Source: Zygnema cylindricum
Lineage: Eukaryota > Streptophyta > Zygnematophyceae > Zygnematales > Zygnemataceae
Reading direction: 5' to 3'
Length of the DNA stretch: 64,000 bases
NCBI GenBank assembly: GCA_037447655.1
Contig: JBBHKE010002929.1
Coordinates: 124,001-188,000 of the forward strand
Shown here: positions 51,158 through 63,045 of the stretch, one piece after another
How the letters are laid out: every line of letters begins with the position of its first letter
Numbering within the stretch: position 1 is the first letter of the stretch
Made by a program: the position numbers and the translations under genes
Notes under the pieces: generated by a model
Told to the model about the DNA's origin: nothing
The model's input: the letters and a program-made list of their open reading frames with translations, nothing else
Databases searched by the model: none

Positions 51158-54100
51158 GGACACTCCATCGTTGATTGGGCAGTGATCTTCTGAAGCTTGC
51201 TGCTCCAACAGCACGTTCTGTTTCCTACTTGTAAAACATATCCTGTTGTCGATCGTTTGCTCGACATTTCACCGTAGCTCGCATCACTGCACGTTTGAAG
51301 TTTTATTTCGTCTCCACCTAGAGTTAGCTTGATCTCTCGAGTCCTTGCTAAGTATCTTAGCACTCGTTTTGCTGCCTCCCAATCTGATTTTCTTGGATTT
51401 TGCAGTCATCTGCTTAGAGCACATATTGTTGCCGCAATATCCAGACACGTGCCATTCATAAAATAGATTACACTCCCAACAATCTGTCGATAGGGAATCT
51501 TTTCTATGAATTCTGACTCTGCTATTTCTACACTCTCTCCCACAATTATTCTTGAGTCTATTTCTACTCCCTCTAATTTATGTTTGAATTCCATAAGAGT
51601 GGCAGCTCCTTTTACATCCTTTTTGTCAATTTTTTCCAGCATATTCCCTACAGCATCTTTCTTTGTAAGTCTAATAATTCTTTTAGTCCTATCTCTCTCT
51701 ATTTGTATACCAACAATATACTTAGCCTCCCCTAAATCTTTCATTTCAAATTTGGATTTTAAGACCGTTTTGATATTGTTAATACCCTCAATTATTTTTA
51801 AAATAATCAACAAGTCATCAACATATACAGCAAGAAAAATTGTTCCATCTTCTCCTTCCATAACATAAACTAAGCGATCAGAACTAATCCTAGTGAAACC
51901 GCGACTAGTCTGATACTCGTCTAATTTTAGATTCCATTGCCTCGGGGCCTGCTTGAGCCCATAAAGTGATTTCAGTAGTTTGCACACCAGATTTTCTTTT
52001 CCCTTTTCTTAGTACATTTCTGGTTGTTTCATATATATTACTTCTTCTAGTTCCCCGTGTAAGAAGGCAGTCTTAACATCCACCTGATGTAATTCCATAT
52101 TTTCTATGGCTGCCAATGTTAACAGAATGCGGACAGTTGGAAATCTGACAACTGGTGAAAATGTCTCTTCATAATCAATTCATTCTTTTTGATTATAACC
52201 CTTTGCTACTAGCCTAGCTTTGTATCTGTCGATGGTATTATGAGGATTAAGCTTTAATTTAAAGACCCACTTACTCCCAATTGCTTTTCGATCGGAAGGA
52301 AGTTCCACGAGTTCCCACGTTTGGGCCTCCATAATCGATTTCATTTCATCATTTGCTGCTGCTATCCATTGTTCTTTTTCCGATGCACAAAACGCTTGTT
52401 GAATTGTGAGAAGCTCCTCAGAATTTGTATTGAATGCATAATGGTTTGCACTTGCATGTCGTCGACTACTTGTCTTTCTTCCCCCAAAAATTCTGAGGCT
52501 GAAATTGAATGAAGCCTTACATTGCGTTTCTGTGAGACTATATGACCATTTGTGTTTTGGTTCGAAAAGTTAGCGACGAGATGCTTTCGTCGCTCGTTCA
52601 GCGACGACGTCGTTTCGTCGCTAATTTGCGTATTTCCGCCGATTTCTTGTTCAACAATTTGATAAATTCGTCGTTGGTTCAAAGTCGGGCCAGTTTGGTC
52701 CCGTGGTTTGTTGACGTCTCCAGCTCCTCCTGTCGAAGGGTCAGCGACGACTCCATCTCGTCGTTGGTTCAGCGATGAGATAATCTCATCGCTATCCATG
52801 TTCGGTGTTTCGCCTATATTCAAGGTTGGCCACGGTTTGTGTTCCATAATAACATATTCGGCAGTTTTCTCAACCTTTTTCTCTGCGGTCATTTGAAAGA
52901 CATCAACTGACTTCTCTTCATCTTTAATTCTAATAGTCCTAGTGACAAAGATTGTCTTTTTATCATGCACGTATACTCTATATCCTTTTGATTGATCATC
53001 GTAGCCTAGTATGATTCTTGCTACACCTTTTGGCTCCATTTTCCTTTATGTGGAGAATTATCTAACATGACAACATTGCTTCCAAATACTCTAAAATGAC
53101 TAACTTCTGGTTTGGTTCCTGACCATAATTCATACGACGTCTTCCCTTTAACTGCTCTAAATTTTATTCAATTTTTAATGTATGCCGCACAAGTGAAGGC
53201 TTCAGCCCAGAATTTCGCATTTATATTTTTGTTTGCCAACATTGATCCAGCACTATCTGATAGTGTTTTGTTAACTCTCTCAGCTACACCATTCTGTTCT
53301 GGAGAATATGGTACCGTTAAATGACGAGAAATTCTGTTTTCTTTAAGATAGTTGATGAAATCCCGTGATACGTACTCCCCGCCATTATCTGATCTCAACG
53401 TTAAGATAAGAACCCCGTGAATTTTCTCGCTCCATATCTTGAATTCTTTGAAACGAGAGAGCACCTCACTTTTCTCTTTCATAAAATAGATTTTTGTGAA
53501 CCTAGAATAGTCATCTGTAAAGGTCACCATGAATCGAAATCCACCAGGTGATGGTATCAGAGCTGGTCCCCATACATCAGAGTGAATTACTTCTAACACT
53601 CTACCTGCTCTATGGCTGCTTTCGGAAGGAAAAGGATTTTTATGAATATTTCCGAGAGCACATCCATCACAAAAATGTTTTTTTTTGCTATTGATTTTGA
53701 CTCCTGTAATTATACCTTTTTTATCCATTCTGTCAAGACTTTCATAGTGGACATGACCAAGTCTTTTATGCCATAAGTTATTGTCAGAGAGGACAGCCGA
53801 ATACAAAACATCTTTTCCATTAATATTGGCAATATCAAGCCTATACATCAGATTTGGACCTCGGGTTCCTACCAGTGCTACTCTACCTTGTTTTTTGACT
53901 ACTTGCTTTCCATTTTTCAGCAGCACTTCAAAGTCTTTGCTTTCTACAAGCGAAGTGGAGAAGAGGCTTTTCTTGAAGTCAACAACATAGAGAACATCGT
54001 TGAGTTTTCTTTCAACTTGTTTACCGTTAATGAGAACTTTGAGTGTTGGCGTGTCTTTAGCGTTAAATATGACAAACTGTCCGTCCGCATAATAAATTTT

Positions 54101-55162
54101 CTTCGGAGATATTGGGTGAAGATTATCAAAATATGCTATGTTCCAACACATATGTTGAGACGCTCCGGTATCGATGATCCACCCAAAGTCCCTATCTCCT
54201 TCAGTTGTGATGTTCAACGTAAACAATTCCTTGTCAGATGGTTCGGAAAAAGTGAGGACTTCATCCTCGTTTTTGTTCGTCTCTGAAGAAAAAGTCGATG
54301 TTTTTGCAGGTTGTCGAATTTTCGGTTTTCTGATAAACCATCTTTGTCAAAATACACCTGTCTCATAAGCTTTAATATAATCAGGGCAGCTCCTATATCC
54401 ATGTCCTTTTGCATTACAATAATAACACATGTCAGGTTTGCGAGGAACTTGATTCTGATTATTATGAAACTTTTTCTTTTAAAAAGTTTGCGCGTTAAAA
54501 GCTTTTGCCTGTCCAATACCTTTAAATGCTTCTTAACTAGACTCTTCATCTAGGACATACTCAATTGCTATCGCTAAATTCGAATCAGCTTCTGCGAGTT
54601 TTTTCAGATTATCAGAGGCTCCTTTATATTCACTAAGAAGCCCTCTCATTAGTAACAAAGCTTGTAGATCATCAAGAAACGTACCACTTGAACATGCATT
54701 TTCTACTATTGGTGTTCTCAGACCATAACAATACTCAGCCATAGTACCGCCGGTATACTTATACTCCCAGATTTTTCCAGCCGTAATCATCTACTGCTGC
54801 ACATTAGTTTTGGTGTGCATCTTTTTACATAGAATTCTATATTTTTGACGTTTTTTTCATGTGAATATGCGTCATAGCGAGCTTATTTGAAATAAGCATT
54901 TTAATAGGGTGGAGACACTGCAAATTTTTCTTTTTCCAGCTGGCGTCTGATTCCGCCAAAGATCCGTCCACCACGTCCATCAAATTCGAGTTAAGAAAGT
55001 ATAGTTCCACCATATCCGCTCAATATATATATATATATATTCCTTGCCATCAAAGATAGGAGTTCTTGACGGTGGGCCCATAACCTGTTGTTTTATGATA
55101 GCCTGCGCAGCACCAGCAGTTGCTGAAGTATAAGCCATCACAGAACCAAAGATAGGAAGCAC
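51158..55162 (-). pseudogene. reversed copia polyprotein (gag to RNase H)
   Basis: Gag begins near 55,140 (KQQVMGPPSRTPIFDGKEYI) and continues IWEYKYTGGTMAEYCYGL and the knuckle CYYCNAKGHGYRSC (about 54,440). Protease (DFGWIIDTGASQHMCWN), pre-integrase (LWHKRLGHVHYESLDRMDKK, FCDGCALGNIHKNPF) and integrase core (VIHSDVWGPALIPSPGG, RSDNGGEYVSRDF, YSPEQNGVAERVNKTLSD) form a 352-codon frame (54,226-53,168). A linker with odd SLNQRR repeats follows, then RT (VDDLLIILK, FMNGTCLDIAATICALSR) and RNase H to QKITAQSTME. RNase H is cut there by the neighbouring LTR. Few stops are present, so this is the least decayed reversed copy apart from the intronic one. Confidence 0.87.
52572..52793. repeat. four 23-nt hairpins sharing one stem
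   Basis: AGCGACGA-N7-TCGTCGCT occurs at 52572-52594 (loop GATGCTT) and 52600-52622 (loop CGTCGTT). Variant AGCGACGA-CTCCATC-TCGTCGTT is at 52743-52765 and AGCGATGA-GATAATC-TCATCGCT at 52771-52793. In the last copy both arms changed together, which keeps the stem paired. The units lie in the integrase-RT linker and encode the SDE-SSLN and NQRR/NERR peptide repeats on the - strand. Confidence 0.9.
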
Positions 55163-55169
55163 TCAAGAT

Positions 55170-55840
55170 ACTAACTTTGATCCACTGCACAAAGCAGTCA
55201 ATAAGACTAAATGGTCCCAAACTAAATGAGAGTAGAGTTTATTGCGTGTGGTGACAACTCACAAAGTTTCAAGCAAAACGCCCAATTAACCCCAGAGATA
55301 CACCCCAGAGTATATCCCTTAAATTGCACATATATGCTCTTTGAAACCTCATAAAAGGAATACATGAAAGTAACTAAGTCCTAGAATTTATACAAATAAA
55401 TTTTACTACTCTCTAATTAGCCAATCACAGCGGTGTAAAGAATGTTACGGTACTATTTAACTGTACTCTAATATTCTCTAACTAATTACCTGATGTATGT
55501 TAAATTTATCTACAATGTCTACTGTTTAGTACCGTACAGACGAACCTTAATTGTCTACGGACGTCTATTACTAACCGAACACACTAATATACAATTACGT
55601 GTGATGACAAACTCCTGTTGGTTTTTGGAAACCGTTAGTCCTCTCTTTATCACATTGATATGCTGCTATGCTGCCATGCTGCGCTGGTCACACCGCAGAC
55701 ATAGCAGCATGTATGAAAAAGATATTGTGCTGCCATGCTACGTTGGTCACATCGCAGCCATAGCAGCTTGCGTACTAAGTACTAAGAGTATTGAACATAC
55801 GGAATTGGACTTCAAGTGACGCGAAGAAACATAGACGAAA
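55170..55840 (-). repeat. 5' LTR of the reversed copia at 51-55 kb
   Basis: On the - strand it has TATAAATTCTAGGACTTAG (55,374-55,392) as core promoter, GTAC words and a GCAGC/GCTGC cluster (55,655-55,770). Limits are approximate. Confidence 0.55.
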
Positions 55841-55850
55841 GTGTTGAATG

Positions 55851-56470
55851 TGTTGGAGAAATAGACGGCGGATCGCTAAACGATCCGATGATTAACATTC
55901 GAAATGATTTAAATTGTTCGTCGGCCGTACGAAACATAATGCGGCGGTCAACATGTGATGAATTAGACGCCATCGGAGCTACGGACGGCAGCGCCGTCAG
56001 TTTGGTGAGGGACGCGAAATCGCGTCCATCACATGATATTTATTTTGGACGGTCTTGATTCGTTTGACGGAATTCGTACGACGTGTAAATATTTAACAAT
56101 GTTTTGTCCTCTGTATTTAATTATTATTGTAGATCTTAGGTACACTCACATTAATAGAGGGAGTTGATTGATTACGTACGGCTGGTATGCCTCCGTACAG
56201 TTAGTAGTAAGCTATAGTGTATATTTGTAGGACTTAGTCATTTCTAGAATTAGGAACTTTTTGGACAGAAACTGTTTCTGCTCCTTTTTGGGAATTTCAT
56301 CTGAGAATTGCTCTAAGTTTTATAGGCAGAATTATCCGAAATTTTGCATGTGTGTTCCTCCTTGTGTGGGCAATATTGTGGCAAATTTGCAGACATATTG
56401 TGAGTCTGATTTGCTTGGGGCTTCATTGTGAAGTTGGTCATATTTATCAAAGTTGTGGCAGGCTGTTATT
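55851..56470 (+). repeat. 5' LTR of gag-only element 2
   Basis: It matches 58,740-59,230 from GCGCCGTCAGTTTGGTGAGG (55,990) to about 56,470. It contains TAGGACTTAG (56,228-56,237). The first 130 bp are diverged or shorter than in the 3' copy, so the start is uncertain. Confidence 0.65.
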
Positions 56471-56659
56471 CCATCAAACCTTAGATATTGTCATAGGGTT
56501 TATTTATATTGATTATTCCATGAAACCCTAAATGTTGTTGTATGTTAAATGGAGGATGCATTTCAAATGATTGTTCATTGGCCTAGCTTCGCCTAGCTTC
56601 TTGCATGATAGTTTGGGTGGCTTCTGCGGTCTATTTTAGACTAAAGAACAACAAAATCC

Positions 56660-58096
56660 ATGGCTGAAAATGGCTATGGACAACAGGTTATGGGCCCACG
56701 CCCTTGGCTACCCATTTTGGATGAATCAACCTTGCCCATATTTGATGGTTTTAAATATTACTATTGGATGAGTATGATGGAGAGCTACTTGAAGTCAAGG
56801 AAGCTAATGGATGTGGTGGACGGGACATGTGTTGAATCATCGGTTGGATGGGAGGAGAAGAACAATGAGTGTATCCTGATTATCAAGCTATCCTTCAATG
56901 AGGAATTTGTATTGACTTACCTTGGTCTGGAAAGTGCAGCTGAGTTATGGAAGTGCTTAGAATGTGGATATCAAAGACTTCTGTGTATCACTGGATGAGT
57001 AGTGTCACAAAAATAGTTGAGTATAAGTATGATGGAGGTAGTATGATAAATTACTGTATTGGGTTACAAATATTGTTGTTTGTAGAAAATGAGATTGCAG
57101 GTGGAAACTTTACAAATGCTCAAAAGGCTTTTCTGTTAATAAAAGGATTACCTAAGGAATATAGATGTGCTTTAGATAGAATAAAACAGGTTGATTAAAG
57201 TGATTGGAACTTACAATTAGCAATCAGGTGTGTTTTAGAAGAAGAGACCAATAATGAGGCTCTAAAGATTAGGGGGAATTTTCAAGGTGTCAGATCACAG
57301 TTTCAAAGAAATAAGAGAAGTAAAAAGCTAGAAAATTGTTTTTATTGTAATGATGTAGGACATACTTTCAGGGTATGTCCTCTATATAAAAGTGCATGTC
57401 TCACAGGAAATTTCAGAGAAGGGTGGGACAACAACCGAGTTCAACCCCCTATACAAAGGCAACGGAATGCATTTACTAATCCGAGGAAATATTGTGAAGA
57501 TAAAAGGGTTACACCTTCTTTCGAGAAATTTGTTTATTTGCCGACCGTCATTTTTGGAAATATGGAGAAGGAGGACAGAGGGGGAAAAATAATTGTCACC
57601 GAAGATGGTGTGGAGGAAAAGGAGACAGAAAAGGACGCGGTTTTAGAAACTTTTTCTGGTGACAGATTGGTGAGTGAAAAATGCTTACAAGTGGGAGAGT
57701 TAAGTGAAGTAAAAGGAGTGGGAGGAAAAGATGAGGAAGTGATGGTGGAACAGAAAAAAAAATGTGGATGTGGAATTTAATGACCTTAGAGAAGATGATA
57801 GGAAAAATGTTCGGATTATTGGGGTAAGAAAGGGAGTTTGTAATTTTGGAAAACGAAATAAAACTGCAAAAATTGGAAAAATAGGAAAAGAAACCCGGAA
57901 GAGAAGATTAGTGAAGAAAAAGGCAGGAATTAGAATTCATGACATTAAAAGGGTAGAAAACGGTGACAAAGATGTAAACTTACATAAAACACAAAAATTC
58001 ATTAAGAAAACAAAGAAAATAGGCAGGACTCAAAAGATCACTAGTAGAAGAAAACATGTTCCGAAAGTGGTTAAAAGAAGACGGCGTGAAAAGTAA
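56660..58096 (+). pseudogene. gag plus basic C-terminal ORF, no pol (element 2)
   Basis: MAENGYGQQVMGP opens a copia gag (IFDGFKYYYWMSMMESYLKS), which continues in shifted frames (VEYKYDGGSMINYCIGL, AFLLIKGLPKEYRCALDRI). The knuckle CFYCNDVGHTFRVC lies at about 57,335. Downstream, 57,538-57,780 is acidic/Lys-rich (EDGVEEKETEKDAVLE) and 57,764-58,096 is very basic, ending PKVVKRRRREK. No protease, integrase or RT is present before the 3' LTR. At least three frame breaks occur. Its gag resembles that of the reversed copia at 51-55 kb (IWEYKYTGGTMAEYCYGL). Confidence 0.75.
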
Positions 58097-58527
58097 GTTT
58101 ACGGAGGTGACTACCATTAAAATTCAGTAATATATGTAAAATTTCGAATTTTGCATTTTGTTTTTGTAAAATTAGTTGAAAAGAAAGTTTAATTTTTGAG
58201 GACTCAAGAAGAGGCAACGGTAGCAATGGTTTTTTGGAGAGGACGCATTTTTGGAAGAAATGGTAGAAGGAACTTGGACCAGTAACGCAGTTAGAGCAGT
58301 AACGCAGCTGGAGGAGTGGTGAATCGGCAAAAGCAGTTCGCGTCGCAACGTAGCCACGTAGCGCAGCAACGCAGCATCACAACGCAGCCTCGCAACGCAG
58401 AGGAAGCAGTGGTGACGTTTGAACGAAAGGGAAAAAGGGAGGAAATTTGAAGGTACGAAAAGGTAGATTTAATTTTAACACGCAACATATTTCATTTCGG
58501 ATGCACGAAACTATATTTTCGGGGGAG
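58097..58527 (+). other. non-coding tail of gag-only element 2
   Basis: No gene. A cluster of CGCAGC/GCAACGCAGC words lies at 58,285-58,405. The stretch ends in a polypurine tract, TTCGGGGGAG, directly before the LTR. Confidence 0.6.
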
Positions 58528-59230
58528 TGCTGTTTTGAAAAGATAGTTTCGTGCATACACGACATTTCGTATGCAAAGTATTAATTGTATTTACTATGGA
58601 AGTTCGAAATGAAAGTGGCGTGAGCGGCACTTATTGGAAAAGGATGCCGACAGTACGGACTAATTTGGTTGAGGTGACGTCAGCTCGTCAAGTGCATTGT
58701 GTGACCACGCAACACGACATCAAGGATGTCGAATAAAGATCTACATACGGCGGCGCCGTCAGTTTGGTGAGGGACGCGAAATCGCGTCCATCACATGATA
58801 TTTATTTTGGACGGTTCCGATTCGTTTGACGGAATTCGTAAGACTTGTAAATATTTAACATTGTTTTGTCATGTGTATTAATTGTCAGTGTAGATGAGGT
58901 ACACTCACATTAATAGAGGTAGTCGATTGATTACGTACGGCTGGTATGCCTCCGTACAGTTAATAGTAAGCTGTAGTATATATTTGTAGGACTTAGTCAT
59001 TTTGAGACTTAGGAACTTTTTGGACAGAAAGTGTTTATGCTCCTTTTTGGGTTTTTCATCTGAGAATTGCTCTCACTTTTATTGGCAAAATTCTAAGAAA
59101 TTTTTCATGTGTGTTCCTCCTTGTATTGGAAATATTGTGGCAAATTTTCATACCTAGTGTGCGTCTTGTTTAATTGGGGCTTCATTGTGAAGTTGGTCAA
59201 ATTAGTCAAAGTTCTGGCAAGCTGTTTTTC
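58528..59230 (+). repeat. 3' LTR of gag-only element 2, also 5' LTR of a partial second unit
   Basis: It starts TGCTGTTTTG after the polypurine tract and carries TAGGACTTAG at 58,987-58,996. It matches the 5' copy from 58,740. A gag start follows about 220 bp later. Confidence 0.7.
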
Positions 59231-59448
59231 TGCAACTATGACTAGGTGATGTGGGAATTCTGGTTGGTATATTTATATGAAATTTGGTGGGGATACTAAG
59301 TGGCTTAGGCACTATCATATTGTGAAGTTTCAGCTTGGTTTGGTTAGGTTGAGTAGTTTCAGCTTGGTTTGGTTATTCTGTAGAATTCTGAGTGGAATCA
59401 AAGGAGGCTGTTTTGGGGTAGTCTGTGGTGCTTCCGAGGGTACATTCA

Positions 59449-59530
59449 TGGCTGAAAAGGGCTATGAACAACATATGTCACTTATGCTGATTTTTGGCTT
59501 GAGTTCCTTGGGCATTCGCTGTAATGCTGA
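59449..59530 (+). pseudogene. truncated gag start after the second LTR (element 2)
   Basis: MAEKGYEQHM at 59,449 repeats the gag start MAENGYGQQVM of 56,660. Resemblance is lost after about 15 codons. A 22-bp direct duplication (TTTCAGCTTGGTTTGGTTA) lies just upstream at about 59,328-59,372. Confidence 0.6.
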
Positions 59531-59535
59531 GGTTG

Positions 59536-62042
59536 TTATGAGGTTATGGAGAGCTCCGATATCCACCACTGCATCTTGATACCCGAGTATCCATTAGGTT
59601 TAAAATTACCTGCCTTTTTAATAATAAGAGCCACCGACAGGGCCTTATAATCTCTTTCCGCCATAGAAGTTTTCGGTTTTGTCGACATGAAGACTTTCTT
59701 GGGTGGTTCTGCCAAAGCGACTCTTTCCCTCCTGGTGTGAATCTCTTTCCCTAGTGCTTGAATGAGGATTTTTTCAGGCAAATTGTGGAAGGAAGCTAGC
59801 ATTTTGACGTGAGTTAGGGAGTAGTGCATCAGGTGTTGTACTAGCATAATGCCAATTTGGAGGAAAGAGGGTGAGCTTTGGGCAATGAAATCAGTGAGTC
59901 CTCATCTTTCGATTTCTCTTGTTCCCCCCCCCTCTGCTTCCTCACTCTTTGCGTCATAATTCCCTATTAGAGGTGTAATTGGCGAATCTTTTGGTGGTCA
60001 TTCAGCCAAGTATCGGTCGAACCATTCTTGATTTGTTTCAGTGGTCAAATCATCTTTTTTCGGCTGTGGTTTCTTGTAATCCACGAAACCATAGAAAGTT
60101 TCTTTAGAGCCGGAGGAGGCGGATGGGTTGGTTTTAGGCCCAGCCCAATGTGACTATTCAAAAAGATAGCTCGCGATGTGAAGGATAAAGGGCCGGTGGC
60201 TTTGCGGCTGTTGTTTTTTGGTTCCATCGACTATTTGTCCTTTCTCTGTGAGGAAGAGGTAGAGCGAAGTTGCTGTTGAGTGTCCCCTACTTCGACGTTC
60301 CACGCTCTAGACCGAAATGTCCGAGCCTGATGAGCCTTTAGAGGCTCCATATCCCAACCCATGAGGTCATCATCATCTCCACCGACCGTGGTCTGTTGTT
60401 CTAGCTCCGCTAGTTTTTGTAGCAATTCTTGTTTCTGTTTCTGCATTTTGAGCCGGCGTCAAAGGTTGAGGTGTGCGGGCATTTGATCCCTAGTGGAGAG
60501 CAACTAATTCTGCTGCCATGGCGACCAATTGAGTACTCTGCTGCTGCATGATATGTTCTGGCGTCAGTCTACTTGGTCTTGGTTCATCGGGATATCGACG
60601 TCCCCAAGGATACAAAAGTTGCAATGGTAGAGGATTAACGGTTGTTTCTCTTTCGCCTGTGAACAAAGCATATTGCATCATTTCCTTTGGGACCCCATTC
60701 TTGCGGAAACATTGCCCTTTCTTAAGGCCCATGAACCCACAAGCCAACCATTTTGACCCGTTAGTTGTGTACTTCCCCCTTAGCTCATTAGAGATTTGAG
60801 CATCATCAAATTTAGGAAGTCTGATTTATCTTAACAGGGATTGAGAAATCTTAGCAGTTTCAAAAAGCGGAGTAAGTTTCAAGTTTCCATGGTTACCGGC
60901 GTGATTTCCCCTCTCCTGCTCCCAGCCTACGTTCCCGCTGCTTTCGGATTATTTCTGCACGTACTTTCTCAAACTTTTTTTGTTTGATAGTGAGTTTTGG
61001 GTTGAGCTTCATGGGGCATTGTTTCCACCCGTGACCGGTTTGGTTGAAGTTCAAGCAATTGTACAGATATACCTTTTCATCCGCACCCATTCTAGGTTTG
61101 GATCTGGTCTCAACATCCTGTTTTCTTAAGCTTCCGCAAAGCTTGAAGCTATGTTTGTTCCTCTTGGTTAACAGAGGATTCTCCCGCAAAACCTGCAAAG
61201 TTGGCTTGTGCTTTGCCAGTAACAACCTTTTCTCTCTCCTCGCTGTGTACAAAATGATCATATAACTTCATTGCAGTCAATAAAAATTCTTGCGTCGTGG
61301 GATTCCCGTCGTGGATTGCCTCACTAGCAATCTTATTATCTAGAGCTGCCTGTCTTGTTGGCCTAAACGAATTCTGAACAGCAACATAGTATTTTGTGGG
61401 CATCGCTGCTGTATGAATTCTAAACAGCTTGGTCTTCTGACAGAGGCTTGAGAGGCGGTTGACCAACATCTGCGGAGTTTCATTTTTCAAACATTGCAAT
61501 TCCGTGAACTCCTTGATTGCAGTTTCGTTCTTTTATGAATAAAGAAGTATCCAGACGTCTAGAAGAGTGGTGTAAGGAGTTGGGTTGGCAACCATCCGGG
61601 TGGCTGCCATGGCGGCCTGTAGGGCTTGCAGATGGTTGACATAGGCCCTACCTTGGGCGTGCAGTTTCATGTCCATAATGAGAGTGGAGGTGACACGAAC
61701 TGATGCGGCGGCACCCAGGTCTATTGCTACCTGAAAGGCTTTGGCATCCAAAGCCGGATCTAAGATTTTGATGCTAGAAGCCATCAACAAGGGTTGACGC
61801 TCCTTATAGTTGGCCAAAGCTCCTCGAGCTAGATAGATGACCATCATAGGAAAAAGAGTTGTCTCTAAATCCCCAAGGATGGCCCCTCCCCTGTATTTGT
61901 TAATTTCGGACTGCGTGAAGGATTTCCATAGAAATTCAAAATCAGAAAAAGCAATTTTCGAGTTGTCCCCTACAAAGATCCGGATTTCCCCCATTCTCCT
62001 TTCTTCCTTGATAGGACTAGTGTGCAATTCTGTGTCCTCCAT
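59536..62042 (-). pseudogene. gag-like polyprotein of a non-autonomous LTR element, with protease remnant
   Basis: MEDTELHTSPIKEE (62,042) opens a frame to 61,533 with KIAFSDFEFLWKSFTQSEIN and NHLQALQAAMAATRM. 61,499-61,149 continues as a gag core (LKNETPQMLVNRLSSLCQKT, AALDNKIASEAIHDG). 61,261-60,893 has a degenerate knuckle, CLNFNQTGHGWKQC, with Phe for the second Cys. Further frames (60,747-60,045) are Gln- and Pro-rich. Near 59,570 a shifted frame reads DAVVDIGAL, like an aspartic protease site. No RT, integrase or RNase H is present. It follows a copia-family LTR on the same strand but its gag is unlike the copia gags here. Confidence 0.62.
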
Positions 62043-62099
62043 TGGACTACAAAATTCAAGAAGCCTCTAAATAGTTTTTAACTAACCCACTTCAAGCCA

Positions 62100-63032
62100 C
62101 AACCACTGCTGCCCTAGAAGGCAAACTGACAACGTCACCACACCCCTGTGCAGATTGGACTCCCGTTAGTGCGTAGCAAAAAGAATCACTGAAAACGGCC
62201 AACTAGCCGATAAGTTATGAGCTGGCAAAAAATGCCAATTTTATACAAAGCTCTCTAAGAGAGAGGTGGATACCTACCAAATTTTCCTATGTCCTAAACC
62301 CCTCTCACAACCTCTATCTACTGAAGGAGGAACCTATCGCTCGAGTGTAAAGTACAGAAAGGTGCTACGGTCGATGTCTTTTCTGTACGGCATGTGTAGG
62401 ACAAGGCCACTGAGTTGACGCGTGTCACCCTTCCACTCGTCCGTATGTTCGACAGATGTCCTGCGACCAAATGTTATCCCTCCACATGGGGCCAGGTCAT
62501 TCCACATCCATTAAAGCCAAAGTGACCATTCTGCGATCTCGGCAATGATATATGCTGTTGGATTAAATCTGACATTAAATTTTAGTCGTCGAAACAAATG
62601 TCCGATTCATTTATTTCGTGCGAAATGACCTTTGCACTGAAACTTTAACTAGTTCTATGTTCCTTTGTTCACATTTTAGTTAATCGATTTCAAGTCAATG
62701 TACAAGTTGAAATATGTATCAAACCCTATGTACTTTAACGGACTTCTACGACAGACTAGTTAGAGCTAACGGCTACGCCATACTCTATTGGTCGGAGGTT
62801 CGAGTCTTGTCGAACTCAATCTTTTGTTGAGAGTAACATAAGTCACTCTTTAGTCCTGCTTGTTGAACTAAGGCAGCCATGGCTCAACCACCCTCTCTAT
62901 CTTTCTGTGACTACAACAAGTATGGTGGCTAGACAAAGGAGGTGGAGGCAGGCTGTCCGCTTTTTTTTTTTTTCTTTTTATACTCATATATTTAGACCTA
63001 TAAAATACCTTAACAGTCTAGTAATTTAAACA
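62100..63032 (-). repeat. copia LTR, reversed, shared between two internal regions
   Basis: On the - strand it starts TGTTTAAATTAC after AAATCAGGGGAG. It carries the AGCCATGGCT palindrome (62,875-62,884), a tRNA-like stretch (about 62,750-62,830), the TAGGACATAG variant (62,287-62,296) and TATAAAATTGGC (about 62,235). It resembles the LTR at 29,479. A copia RNase H lies on one side and the MEDTEL gag on the other. Confidence 0.75.
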
Positions 63033-63045
63033 CTCCCCTGATTTT

